From: Apostichopus japonicus
Lineage: Eukaryota; Echinodermata; Holothuroidea; Aspidochirotida; Stichopodidae
NCBI RefSeq assembly: GCF_037975245.1
Contig: NC_092565.1
Location: 2,925,499 to 2,989,498 of the forward strand
Direction: 5' to 3'
DNA length: 64,000 nt
Each line of letters opens with the position of its first letter. The first letter of the stretch is position 1. Of the stretch, positions 52,214 to 63,644 are shown in pieces. The position numbers and the translations under genes are program-made. The notes under the pieces were generated by a model. That model had not been told where the DNA came from. It saw only the letters and a program-made list of their open reading frames with translations, and ran no database searches.

Positions 52214-54288
52214 GACAGAGTAGAAGCTAATTCCAGTGTGTCCTAGTCAAATCCATGGCACTGTGGCAGTAGCCAGTAATACAAAACAAACAATACAATA
52301 GTATCACAGTGTGATAACAGTTTGAAGCTTACAGCCAACAGCAGGGTTGCCAGATTCTCTGAAACTCAACGGGTCATTTTTAGAAGGGCCAAATTGAGTG
52401 AATAAGGCCAAAAACATTTTTGTTCGATTTCTGCCCCTGAATACGGATCGGACCTAAAATTTGGTATTTGGGATTCCTTTTTTGATAGGGTGACTCTAAG
52501 CATGTATAGGCTGCTGTTGTACAGTAAATAGGTTGTCAAGCTTGTGTGGGGAAAAAAAGGCTTAAATATACCGCTATGCCTAATTAAATCTATGTTTAGT
52601 CATAAATGGGAACGAGATATTTCAATTTCCACAACTCTGAAACTTTGTGTCAGATCTCTCTAATAAGTTGATCTACAAATTCTCATTGTCCCAATTTTTT
52701 TGTCTCTCGCTGTCTCTTTTTCTCTCTTTTCTCATTTATCTCTCTGATTTGGCTGGGGGGGGGCTACTGCATGCTCCCATTGCCCCCCCTTGCTACGCAG
52801 TTGGAGAAAGTCACTATACTCTTAGCTAGTAAACCTGTGTGCTCTGTTCTCATGTTCTTTACAGTACATAAATATATCACACTTTGTCTACAAAAGCCTA
52901 TGTATTTCTTTATATTAATTGGATGATTCATTATCTTCAGTACAATCTGTTATTTGCCGAATCAAAGTTAGAATTTGCATAACCTTAAAAAAAAGTCAAA
53001 AATGGTGTAGCGATAAGATTTGACAATTGAGTTCAGTATTTCATCTTTTCATTGTTTTGTCTGAATTAGTTCTCAATGTGTTCTGGGCTATATTCTTTCA
53101 AAAGTATCTCATTGTCTATGATTATACTAACATTATGATTTAAATATATTTGCATATGCCAAACTAAGTTTTATCGACTTAGTCTATCCATACTCCATCG
53201 GTTAAATTACATTAATTGGCTTAAAATCTGTATCAATTGGAAACAATAATTCGGTTAGGTCGTTTCTAACGACTTAATCCGTCTGTGTGTGTGCACACGT
53301 GCAATGTTGAAATTACATAATATATCATGCTACAGCTTCCAAGTAACAATATCCGATTCACTTCGGACGGTGGATATAACGATGGTTTAAAGTTATAAAC
53401 ATACACAAGATTATAACAAGCATGGTAGCAGGTTATCTCGTTGGGTAGCGAGCATGGCGAAAGAGAGGGCAATGGGGACCTCGTAGCAATCACAGAAAGC
53501 ATAATGATAGGATAATATTTAAACCTGCTGGTTACGCTACTGGTGGATAGGAATACGTTAAAGGGTGTGAAGACTCGCGCAACAGAAACGTATAATGCCG
53601 GTAATCTGTCTACGACATATTAGATTCGAATGAGGTGTAACAGAAGTATTAGACACCACCATCGATCCCAGAAAATACACACAGCTTGCTACCGTCGGTA
53701 ATTAGACACTAGTGTACAGTCAGTACATACAGCTGCGGTCAATACCCATAGCACAGTGTACAAACCATACAGGGATGGACATCTCAGGTCCAGCTAAAGA
53801 TAACAAGGTATCACAGTTCATTACTGTCTGCATTTTGTAGCGACAAGATAAAAACTTCACTTGCAAGCAACTGAAAGTTAACTTTTTCAGAGCGCAGCAC
53901 GCAGTTTGGGGCGAGTCTTGAATGTCTTTAACCCACATCAGTCTAATATATACAATCATGTACAACAAGAGAATTCAAAGTTATTTTTAGTCCTTTCATG
54001 GTCAGGTCTGTGTTGCAATAATGAATAAATCATAATACATTTGCATTAAAATAATCTTTATCTTTATTTCTCTGTTGTCAATTTAGCTCTCTCATCAGCT
54101 GCTATCACCAACTTTGGAAACTTGGTAGGTGAATTTGAGCGTGATGGTACCAGCCATCAAATATCGGGTTCCGTCTTTGCTGTTGACCAAGCCACTCTCT
54201 ACATTCAAGGATTCAATTTCGATGGTGAATCTGATTGTAAGTCATTTTGGTTTCATATCGGTCATGCATGTTGCAAAGTCATACATAT

Positions 54289-54321
<33 letters not shown>

Positions 54322-57300
54322 AACTTTATTGTCCATTTCAGAAAACAAAAAAAACGGAAAATGATTTCCCGTCGACAGTAAACATAAAATACTAGTAGTG
54401 AATACAAACAAAACCATACAATAAACAAGCTATTAGTGAACAACTACGAGAATAAAAGTAAATTAAGCAGAACCAGAAAAGTAACAGAAGCAGCACAGAG
54501 AGCTGCAAGTGACCGATCATACACTGTGGCCAAATCGCTTTGCACGCCAGTTAAACAAGTGTATTGCCTCAGGTAAGAAAGAATTACGGAACCTGGACAT
54601 TTTAGTATCCATGGGGCACCTGTAATTGTATCCTGAATCTGTTGAACACGATAAGACTGTAAAAAGGGTGTGTGTGATCTTCTTTTATATTATATGTCAT
54701 AGTAATGAAGACACACAGGTATTTTTTTATTGCAATCCTATACTTTTCTAGTTTGTCTGACTTTCTTCAGCCATGCATCCTAGTATTTCTTACATTTCAT
54801 CAAAATACCAAACTTTTCTAATTTTTTCGTATACTATTTGGTTTTGACCTTGAAATGCTATTTAATGTTTGTGAAAGTGGGGTTATTTTATGAAAGTATA
54901 CATTTGGGAGTTCTGTTGTTGTGGTATCCCTGCCAGGTATGGTCAACTTAGCAACATATTAACATAGTCGAGTTCATTTTCAATAACATCACCCTTTTTA
55001 TTTTAATCCAACATGGCTTCTTTCGCGAGTTCCTGATTGCGGGAAGATCACATATACATACATACATACAATCTTTACACATTCATTGATCCAGTGTGAG
55101 GATGAATAATAATATATTTTGGCATATATCTATTTCAATCCTAGTTTTGTTCCACATACTTTTTCCTTCTATTTTCCACTCTTTTTGTCCAACTTTTGTC
55201 TTCTTCTTTTTCACTTTTGGTCTCATTTGTCTACATTTTCAATCCTACATTTCACCTACATTTTCAATCCTACATTTCACCTACATTTTCAATCCTACAT
55301 TTCACCTACATTTCACCTACATTTCCACACAAACTGTGCTTGACACACAGTCTGGGAAATTAGGCACGTGTAAAATTCATTTCAAGATAACAAGTGCAGA
55401 GTAACAGTATCATCCAAAATTTACCACGTTGACTCGTGAAATTTGTCAGACAAACTCGTTCCTAACTTAACAGCTGGAGAAGAATAATGAACATCATTAA
55501 TTAGCAATTGATTAAAATTTTCCAGTTTGGGTAAATTGATTTGCATATTTTCAATAGGCCTTTTGATCAGTTTAGTGAATGGATGATGGGCGGTTTTCAT
55601 TTTCAGGATAATATATCATTGCCACAGTAAGTCAAACTTCACAAGCCACAAAAGAATTGTTAAAGATATTACTTGACCTTATAAATATGCCATATAAACA
55701 GCACCAACAGTACATGGAATAATTTACTGGATGGGGGAATGGGAAAAGTTCATTTATAGGCTAGGGCAAAATAATTTCCTGTAGGCAGTTGGTGTTCTAT
55801 TTAGTTATGACCCTGCATGCTTCTGAATATGGTTTTTTATGTATGTGGCTAATATACATCAGCCATATCTCAAACTTTCTGTTCTTTGATCACATTGAAC
55901 CTGGCAACGCAGCACTCTTCCTGCTTCCCTTAAAACTAAGTATCCTCATTGAAGATGTAAGTAACAAGCAGGGTTTTTACAGTTGACAAACTCTTAACCA
56001 AAAATAACATCTAGCTATTATTGCAGACTACAAACATCATGCCAGTGTTTATAGTCTTTATATAGTATTAATGCCATTTATGTTCAAAGTTATGTTCTTT
56101 TTCTAAATGATACCCATTACACTGAGAAAAGAACTTTAGAAGATGCTAGATTCTTTAATTGTGAGAGTGAGCGAGAAAAATCTAAACAAAACTGTCAGCA
56201 AACTGCTTATCAGCTATTACAAAAAGCCTATGTAGGTAGAACACTCATATTGCACCTGTAGAAAATACAGGAAACTGTACTAATATATCATATTCTTTAA
56301 TTTCCGTTATGTTACCTAAACTCTTGAATTCACAGGTCTGTGTCATTAGTTGTAAGTGTATGTGTTTTCTTTCATGCAGTGCCTTTTGACAATGACAATG
56401 ACAACAATTTATTTCCAGCAATTGTGAACACTACATGAATGTTTAACAAAGTATAAACAAATATTTTGATATACCATACAATCTAGAGAGACAGGTACAA
56501 AAAAAAGAGAAAAAAACATGCATCATGTTAATTTATATACAATATATAAGCTATACAAATGCATGGAAAAGGAGAGAAAAAAGCACAATACTTATAGAAT
56601 GTTTTCCCCATTTGAATATAATTAAAATATACATTTACTGGAGAGAAATTGGTGAAAGGAAACAAAACTCCAAAACTAAAATTAAATAATATGAGAGACA
56701 AGAAGGCAGATATAATCTTAGAGGAGAACAACAACAAACAAGGGATATTTTCAATGAAGAAAAGAAAGAATATATTCTGTAATTAATAAATTGATGAGAC
56801 ATTCCATCGCTGTTTCCTAATGTGCGTTGTTACTCTTGAACAGTTTTGACAATTTTAAAGACTTCATCTGCGGTCATTTATTTACTTTTGCAAATTTTCT
56901 TTTCTACAGGTGCGGTGTTCTACGCTGGCACGTCAGACGACCCTAGTAGTGGAGGTGATGTCATCCCTGTTGGAGATGGAATGTAAGTAAAACCATGTTT
57001 ATATTTCTCTATTATCAAACAAATAGGTAATAAAGGATGCAAAAGAACCAAGGAATGGAAGCTAACAAAGTAATATTGATGTTAACGTGGTTTTGTGAAT
57101 AATTTGCAAATGAATTTAGATCTCTTAAGAGTATCTCATGGAGAGATCCAACTTGACCTATAAAAGCTAGCTTGCTGACAATTATAAAGTGACCTAGTTT
57201 TGGTTCATTATAGTTATTTTCCTATTTAGGGAGCTGATTTATTTCCATCAAACCAACTGAGTGAACACATCTACATGTTGTTTGATTGATGAACTCACAG

Positions 57301-60300
57301 TTAACTAAACTGAGTGAACTGGAGAACTTTCTTAAAAACAAAATGCCCAAATCAGACTACTTTATTCTAAAAACACTGTTAATCAATACTCAACCTTTTC
57401 TGCAGGTGTATAACTTTGTTTAATGCTCCTAAAATGTTAATCACTGTTTGACCAATTATTTACTACATTCTGGATAATGTTATTGTTATGAAGTATTTTC
57501 TAGTTGTTTTTTGGAAATACATGGATTGTTTACTTGGGGTACACCCCTCAGTCCGACAAGTTTTCAGTCCGAAAATAAAATACACGTTTTCAGTCCGAAA
57601 ATGAAATACACGTTTTCAGTCCGAAAATAAAATACACGTTTTCAGTCCGAAAATGAAATACACGTTTTCAGTCCGAAAATAAAATACACGTTTTCAGTCC
57701 GAAAATGTTTTCAGTTGGGGAATGAAAGCAGTTTTAATGCCATAATATCCCCAATAAACTGTGACAGCCCGAACTGATAGTAAATAAATCGATTGAATCT
57801 TTCGTATTTACTCATAATTGACAAATAAGGAGTTAAGTTTTAGAAAATATATTGGAATTTTCGGTCCCCCTGGGACCTTCGTCAGCAATATTGGCAGTCG
57901 AATGAAAAGTACAAAATGTAACACAATGAAAGTATGACGCTAGGTTTAAAGTGTAAGTTGCATTGATGGAATTAGAACCAAACAAACCATGACTATACAG
58001 GAAGCTGATTAAGGAGCGAAGAACGGATTACATATGTTTGTATAGAACTGATAGTTGTTAAGGGGTCCCAAGTCTTTGTTGAGGCCGGTGATGTGAGACT
58101 TAATACAAAAGATTCAATCGATTTTTTTACTATCAGTTCGGGCTGTCACCGTTTATTGGTGATATTATGGCATTAAAACTGCTTTCATTCCCTAACTGAA
58201 AACGTGTTTCTCATTTTCGGACTGAAAACGTGTATTTCATTTTCGGACTGAAAACGTGTATTTTATTTTCGGACTGAAAACGTGAATTTTATTTTCGGAC
58301 TGAAAACGTGTCGGACTGAAAACTGGTTTTTTCGGACTGAGAACGTGTATTTTATTTTCGGACTGAAAACGTGTCGGACTGAAAACTGGTTTTTTCGGAC
58401 TGAGAACGTGTATTTTATTTTCGGACTGAAAACGTGTCGGACTGACAACGTGTACCCGTTTACTTGCTCAGAATGTTAAAATCTGACCACCTCACATTGA
58501 ATGTTTTCTTGTTAGTTCAATTAGAGCTCTGAGAATTTTAATTAATATAAATCTTTCATCTTTGTCCTTTCTTTAGGTCAGATATCCTTGGGGTTTATCG
58601 AAATGAGGATATTATGCTCAGTCTGTCTTCAGGGAAGATCACTGACTATGCTTCCTTCAGTATTCTGTGTGAAGAATCTAAAGTGAGTCCCTCATATAAC
58701 AGGCCACAAGTATAATCCAGTTGACACCCAGAAGCAGTTAACGTTCCACACCATATTACTTAGTTTACTCCTTAGTTTTCAAATGTCCAAATGTGCTTAA
58801 TTGCACATGATTGTGTCAATTAGAGTGGGCACATGCTCAAATTTAAGGGCACTTTGAAGTAGGGAATAACTCATGATGTCACTGAGTATATATACCAGTT
58901 ACTGCACAGGCTTATAAAGGGTGCGCAGGACTAAATAGCTTGCTGTACCTGTTGGTGATACATGTGCCTTTTTTTGGGTTGCCAAGTAAAATATACATGC
59001 TGAAACTAATCTTATCTGTTTTTTTTTTCCTGTTTTTTTTGGCAGTGGAAAGATGTCGTCATTATATTTCAAGCTATCGTTTGCTATTTCCAGTGGAAAT
59101 GAGTCTTATAATTCAGACAGCATTTGCACACATTTTTAGTTTAAAGACTGTTGACAAGTATGGAAGTGTTCAAACATTAGATCAGAATCAAAACTTGCAT
59201 CACTTAAAATTCAGTCAAAGTTTACTGGTTTGTGGGCATGTTCCCATGTATTTTGTATTTGATAAGCTGTTTGATGCATTATTTGGCATAGAATGACCCT
59301 TTTTTTTATATTTATTCCTGTGTCAAAAAACTGCCTGTACATCTTCGGAATTGTACAGCAATTTCACATTTTGTGTAGCAGTGTGCGATATGTGAAACTG
59401 GATAAATGACTCCCTGCTAGTCTAATCCTGCTCTCTATTGCAGACCTACATATCACATAACAAGCTTCGATCATCAGGAATTTACTTTTGAATTATTATC
59501 ATGTTTGGTTGGTTTTCAGACATTTAACTCTGCTGACCCCAATGATGGGTCATTGTGGGGCATCTATATGCCAAGAATGACAGCATTCAAATGATTCTTG
59601 CTAAGATATCTTGATTGCAAGCAAGGGTGTCACACACAAACACACACATACAACACACGCACATGCACGCACTTGTGTCTTCTACATTCAGACCGAGGAC
59701 CCCAATGTTTTTTCCGTTGGTCAAATCATCCAGACACCCCTGACTAACCTTTAACAATACCCCTTAACAATTGAATTCTTCTGAGGGCTTGGTGATTCTT
59801 TTTTTTTTCAAATGATATCTGAGGACTTGGAATTCCTTTGTCCTCAGGAAAAAAAACATAACAAGTGCACACACACACACACACACACATTTGAGTGGAT
59901 ACAATTCTGATGCCTGCCTTCAGCATCGAATTGAAATTTACCTCTTCATACTGCTATATGAACTGAGACCAGCTCAAACTGTACAGTTAAGATATCAAAA
60001 GTTAAGTTTCCTGCTATAGGTACTTGAATTAAAGGCAATTGTCTTACCTTCTCTTCCTAATTTATTCGTTTCATCTTTAAGGAATCCTTCGCCAAAATAA
60101 CTATACCCGGAAACTTTGAGACACCCGAACCAGCACATCTCGGAGACTTTGGCTTTGAACGAAGAGTCCATAATGTGCATGCAGACGATGTCATCATTCT
60201 AAACCCAAAGCAGATTCAATTTGTCAATTTGGACTACGATGGAAGAGGCCCAAGTATGTACTCTTTTGTATTCAAGTTCTTTCATTGCTATTTATGGACT

Positions 60301-63300
60301 GATGCAGCTTAAACTTTTCATGAATGTTATGAAGGCTTGTATATGTTGCCATGGTTATGAATTAGAAGGCTTGTACATGTTGCCATGGTTATGAATGTTA
60401 TGAGGGGTTGTACATGTTGCCATGGTTATCTCCACAGAGACTGGCAAATACAGACACAGAGCCTTGTAGGTATTTGGTATAAACTTTGTGTATTATGTAA
60501 ATTTCACCCATAATGATCTAATGATCTGAAATAATTGTCAATTGAACTGTTGGCTTGCAATGTTACAACAAACTATATAAATCATAGTGAGTTGAAAAAT
60601 CCAGAACACTAGTGAAAAAATTCCATTCTCCACCGTAATTCGAATCTAAGGCCCTTCCGCTTTATATGCGGACACCCTAACCACTAGGCTATGGATGCTG
60701 ATTGTATGTCCAGAGGTTCGAAACCGGTAAGGAAAGTTGTAATTCCACTGCAGGCGTTTGTCATCTGTATTGAACAATGCTAGTTCTGTTTTGGTGACAT
60801 ATTTGCCTTTCTCTAGAGAACAAACATGATGCTAACCAACTCGAAAATCATTTGTGATTCATAAGCTGGCATATGTATTTGGCAGTGGGGGATGGTGCAT
60901 GTTTGCCTAATTTGTCGATTAGTGTATCCATGTGTATGGCGATGAACCGTACTATCTTGTTATGGTGTCATAATTATTCAGTGACCCACAGTACACTAGT
61001 CATGGTTGCTCAATGACCGGTAACCCTTCATAATTGCTTGGTGACCCACACCAGTACCCTGATCATGACTGCTTGATGACCCACACCGGTACCCTGGTCA
61101 TGATTGCATGATGACCCACACCAGTACCCTGGTCATGCTTGCATGATGACCCACACCGGTACCCTGATCATGACTGCTTTATGACCCACACCGGTACCCT
61201 GGTCATGATTGCATGATGACCCACACCAATACCCTTATCATGACTGCTTGATGACCCACACCAGTACCCTAGCTGGTCATGATTGCATGGTGACCCACAC
61301 CAATACCCTTATCATGACTGCTTGATGACCCACACCAGTACCCTGATCATGACTGCTTGATGACCCACACCAGTACCCTGGTCATGCTTGCATGATGACC
61401 CACACCAGTACCCTGATCATGACTGCTTGATGACCCACACCGGTACCCTGGTCATGATTGCATGATGACCCACACCAATACCCTTATCATGACTGCATGA
61501 TGACCCACACCAATACCCTTATCATGACTGCTTGATGACCCACACCAATACCCTTATCATGACTGCTTGATGCTCCACACCAGTACCCTTATCATGACTG
61601 CTTGATGCTCCACACCAGTACCCTGATCATGGTTGCTGGGTGACCCACACCAGTACCCTGATCATGACTGCTTGATGCTCCACACGGGTATCCGGGTCAT
61701 GATTGCTGGGTGACCCACACCGGTACCCTGATCATGATTGCTGGGTGACCCACACCAGTACCCTGGTCATGATTGCTGGGTGACCCATACCAGTACCTTA
61801 ATCATGACTGCATGATGACCCCACCTGTACCTTAATCATGACTGCTTGATGACCCACACCGGTACCCTGCCTATATTCTGTAGCTATAAGAGACATGTAA
61901 CAATAAACTCAAAAGTTATTTTTTCTTTCTCTTCTGGCTGTTTTAGAAGCCTTTTTCTGGACTGGAGATGGTACCCCAGACAGTGGCGATATCAAAGTTC
62001 CACTTCCTGCAGACAATCCGTAAGTTCAGTTTAAAGGCATTGAAGACTGGCCCCAAACCGCGTGCGGCCATCTGAATAAGTTAACTTTCCGTTGCTTGCA
62101 AGTGACGTTTTGTTTGTGTCGCTACAAAATGCAGACAGTAATGAAACGTGATACCTTGTTATCTATAGCTGGACCTGACATGTCCATTGGTGTATCGTTT
62201 GTACACTGTGCTGTGGGTATTGACCGCAGCTGTATGTACTGACTGTACACTAGTGCCTAATTACGGATGGTAGCAAGCTGTGTGTGTATTTTCTGGGATT
62301 GATGGTGTTGTCTAACACTTCTGTTACACCTCATTCGAAACTAGGTCAGATTACCGGCATGAGATGTTTCTTTTTTCGCGAGTCTTCACACCCTTTAACA
62401 AAACAGCTACTTCAGCTGGTGACATATTCATAATCTAAATAACCAAAAACTGCATTTTGACCACTACGCATGGATGAAATAATAAAACAAGGCATTAATT
62501 AATTAAATATACCTTGCCAAAGGTCACATTGTCAGTCTTGGCTAAATTTGTGCGAAATTGCATTACACAAACTAATTATTGACTGTATGGTTGATGGGAC
62601 TTCAAACTCGATGTGTGTGCACATGCCTAAGCATTGGTTGTAGCATCTGTGTGATTAACTATGCCATGCAGTTAAAGTCATCCAAATAACAAAAGACAGC
62701 ATTTCTGCCATGATATGTATACCAATCGGATAACATTATGGTCAAAACCTTCAAACACAAGTAGACTATCACAGACTTTATGTCAACAGTCCATTAGTTA
62801 ATGTAAAACACCAAAATCCATGTTATCAAAGTTCAAACAGCCAAATTTGTGCGAAAATGCATTTTTTTGAAAAACTATACTCATATTGACCATCAGGTCG
62901 AAAGTCTTCAAATTTGATGGATATATGCCAGGGCATAAGTTGTAGATCCTGCGTGGCTAATGACATCATAGGGTCAAAGGTCAGAGGTCAAATAGCCAAG
63001 AGGCAGCATTTGGCCATTACATGTGTGAGTTGGGCAGCAATTTATGTCCCATTCTTGCACAAACAGTCGTATAGAGTACAATATCTCGTCGTCGGGGACA
63101 TAACAGGTAGGAATGAGACAAAAATAGGTACTTGTTGCCTTTGAACTCACTTGAGGCTGACCATAGATGTTGGAGTGGTGTAATATAATGTATTTGCCAC
63201 GATTGGTTGTGTGTTGCTTACCTTTTGCTAGTATTATCCCATAGGAATAACAATTGGAATTATAAGAATAATAGGAATGATAAATTTGGAGTGAATCAGA

Positions 63301-63644
63301 AGAAATGGAGCTCCGAAAGCAGCACTTGGCATATATTATGTAGATGTATGTATTTACTTCAAACCTAACCTTTGTTGTGAGATTTTACTTTTGTTCAGCC
63401 AGTCAAATCACAACATTCAATAGTCTGGTTGATTTGTTTTTCCAGGGATAAAATCTTACCCAAATATTCAGGTGCTACAGTAACCATCACTTTACCTGAT
63501 GGTTTAACAGTGTTTGATGTTGACTTCATTGGAATCTGGTGCATTGCAGCAAGACAAAATTTTGGTCACCTGCTGATTAAAGATTCCGATCGCAACAATA
63601 TTCCTCCATTGATTGAACCAGCAACTACACCTCTTCCTGCGACA
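48311..63644 (+). CDS. Second Skeletor-type DM13-DM13 protein, 3'-partial tandem paralogue of gene 3
   Basis: Exons: 48311-48350 (ATG, signal peptide [13 protein letters not shown]), 54087-54236, 56910-56982, 58577-58682, 60082-60253, 61947-62019 and 63446-63644, all GT-AG with matching phases. The joined frame has 271 codons and continues past the window. It encodes two DM13 domains: the first ([29 protein letters not shown]) is degenerate, the second ([38 protein letters not shown]) is canonical. Exons 2-7 have exactly the lengths and phases of exons 2-7 of gene 3. By analogy a DOMON exon should follow within a few hundred bases of the right edge. Confidence 0.92.
48529..48680. mobile_element. 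Imperfect hairpin element
   Basis: The left arm ATTATTAGAGAAAACCAGA and the right arm TCTGGTTTTCTCTAATAAT are reverse complements. Matching inner arms include TTTTTAGAA and TTCTAAAAA. Sequence CTCATAATTGACAAATAAG inside also occurs within the foldback element near 57812. Confidence 0.65.
49193..49854. mobile_element. Shorter copy of the CAGG-ended element
   Basis: It begins CAGGCACATAGCCAAGGGGG and ends TTTCGCGCCTG, resembling the ends of 49926-51878. Its interior (about 49268-49830) is a direct repeat of about 51266-51870, including AACTGTGTCTGAATTTTC and TGTGCAACATTATGGGTATG. Confidence 0.7.
49926..51878. mobile_element. 1953-bp element with inverted ends and ATGTA target duplication
   Basis: The left end CAGGTGCGTATCCAGG and the reverse complement of the right end (CAGGCGCGTATCCAGG) differ at one base. 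ATGTA flanks both sides (49921-49925 and 51879-51883). Inside are a poly-G/GCGCGC tract, a polypurine tract (about 49975-50110), a third related fragment near 50510-50640 and the segment shared with 49193-49854. No intact transposase is visible, so it is probably non-autonomous or composite. Confidence 0.7.
51965..52212. repeat. Long TA-rich microsatellite
   Basis: TATATA with interspersed TATGTATA, about 250 bp. Open frames through it encode only Tyr/Ile alternations and are not genes. Confidence 0.95.
53558..53931 (-). mobile_element. TTAA-ended MITE, copy B (374 bp)
   Basis: It begins TTAAAGGGTGTGAAGACTC and ends GAGTCTTGAATGTCTTTAA. The interior is closely similar to copy A in reverse, including the block CTTCACTTGCAAGCAACTGA. 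Confidence 0.88.
54284..54650 (-). pseudogene. Retroelement 3' end with GATA-repeat tail
   Basis: On the minus strand a frame encodes [18 protein letters not shown] and then GHSV and a stop. This resembles the ORF2 C-terminus of L2/CR1-type elements. Downstream on that strand are a 3' UTR (TGGACAATAAAGTTT) and a TCTA/GATA microsatellite (54290-54320). It sits just after exon 2 of gene 4. Confidence 0.72.
55236..55325. repeat. 25-bp tandem repeat, about 3.5 copies
   Basis: The unit is CCTACATTTTCAATCCTACA plus TTTCA. Phe/His-rich short open frames here come from the repeat. Confidence 0.85.
57537..58457. mobile_element. Foldback transposable element, 921 bp, with 9-bp target duplication
   Basis: The ends are GGGTACAC and GTGTACCC, flanked by GTTTACTTG at 57528-57536 and 58458-58466. 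Both arms (about 57537-57804 and 58105-58457) are long inverted repeats built from 26-bp subterminal units (CAGTCCGAAAATAAAATACA core), with an A/G variant alternating to give a 52-bp higher-order unit on the left. A spacer of about 300 bp includes CGGTCCCCCTGGGACC. The long arms and 9-bp duplication suggest a Mutator-like foldback element. No transposase is present. Confidence 0.88.
59862..59890. repeat. AC dinucleotide microsatellite
   Basis: A short (AC)n tract in intron 4 of gene 4. Confidence 0.9.
60575..60733 (-). mobile_element. tRNA-derived SINE, copy 2
   Basis: The reverse complement matches 35023-35180: leader TTTCGAACCTCTGGACATAC, A box TAGCCTAGTGG, a B-box-like GATTCGAATTA, then TTTTTTCACT. 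It lies in intron 5 of gene 4. Confidence 0.8.
61000..61865. repeat. 35-bp minisatellite, about 24 copies, ending about 80 bp before exon 6 of gene 4
   Basis: The unit TGACCCACACCAGTACCCTG plus GTCATGATTGCATGA is repeated, with CAGTACC, CGGTACC and CAATACC variants and CTGCTTGA or GCTGGG alternatives. It lies immediately upstream of the branch-point region of exon 6. Confidence 0.95.
62031..62398 (+). mobile_element. TTAA-ended MITE, copy A (368 bp)
   Basis: The terminal inverted repeats TTAAAGGCATTGAAGACT and AGTCTTCACACCCTTTAA are imperfect mirrors. It lies 11 bp after the donor of exon 6 of gene 4. Full-length relatives are at 53558-53931 and 32634-32977, and a fragment is at 23082-23137. 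Confidence 0.88.
62510..63040. repeat. Degenerate duplication in intron 6 of gene 4
   Basis: Two segments share ordered phrases (AAATTTGTGCGAAA, GTTGTAGCATC or GTTGTAGATCC, CAGCATTT, GCCAT). They are about 300 bp apart and strongly diverged. GGTCAAAGGTCAGAGGTCAA near 62972 is typical of such repeats. Confidence 0.45.

Larger units (their letters stand above)
48351..54086. other. Intron 1 of gene 4 (5.7 kb), packed with repeats
   Basis: It holds a TA microsatellite (48430-48525), a hairpin MITE-like repeat (48529-48680), two copies of a G-rich-ended element (49193-49854 and 49926-51878), a long TA tract (51965-52212) and a TTAA-ended MITE (53558-53931). I see no coding exon here. Confidence 0.7.

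Noticed and set aside
58263-58479. Repetitive 61-65 codon open frames on both strands
   Set aside because: They are periodic translations of the foldback element's 26-bp subterminal repeats.
58940-59296. 118-codon plus-strand open frame in intron 4 of gene 4
   Set aside because: It is AT-rich, spans homopolymer T runs and has no family features.
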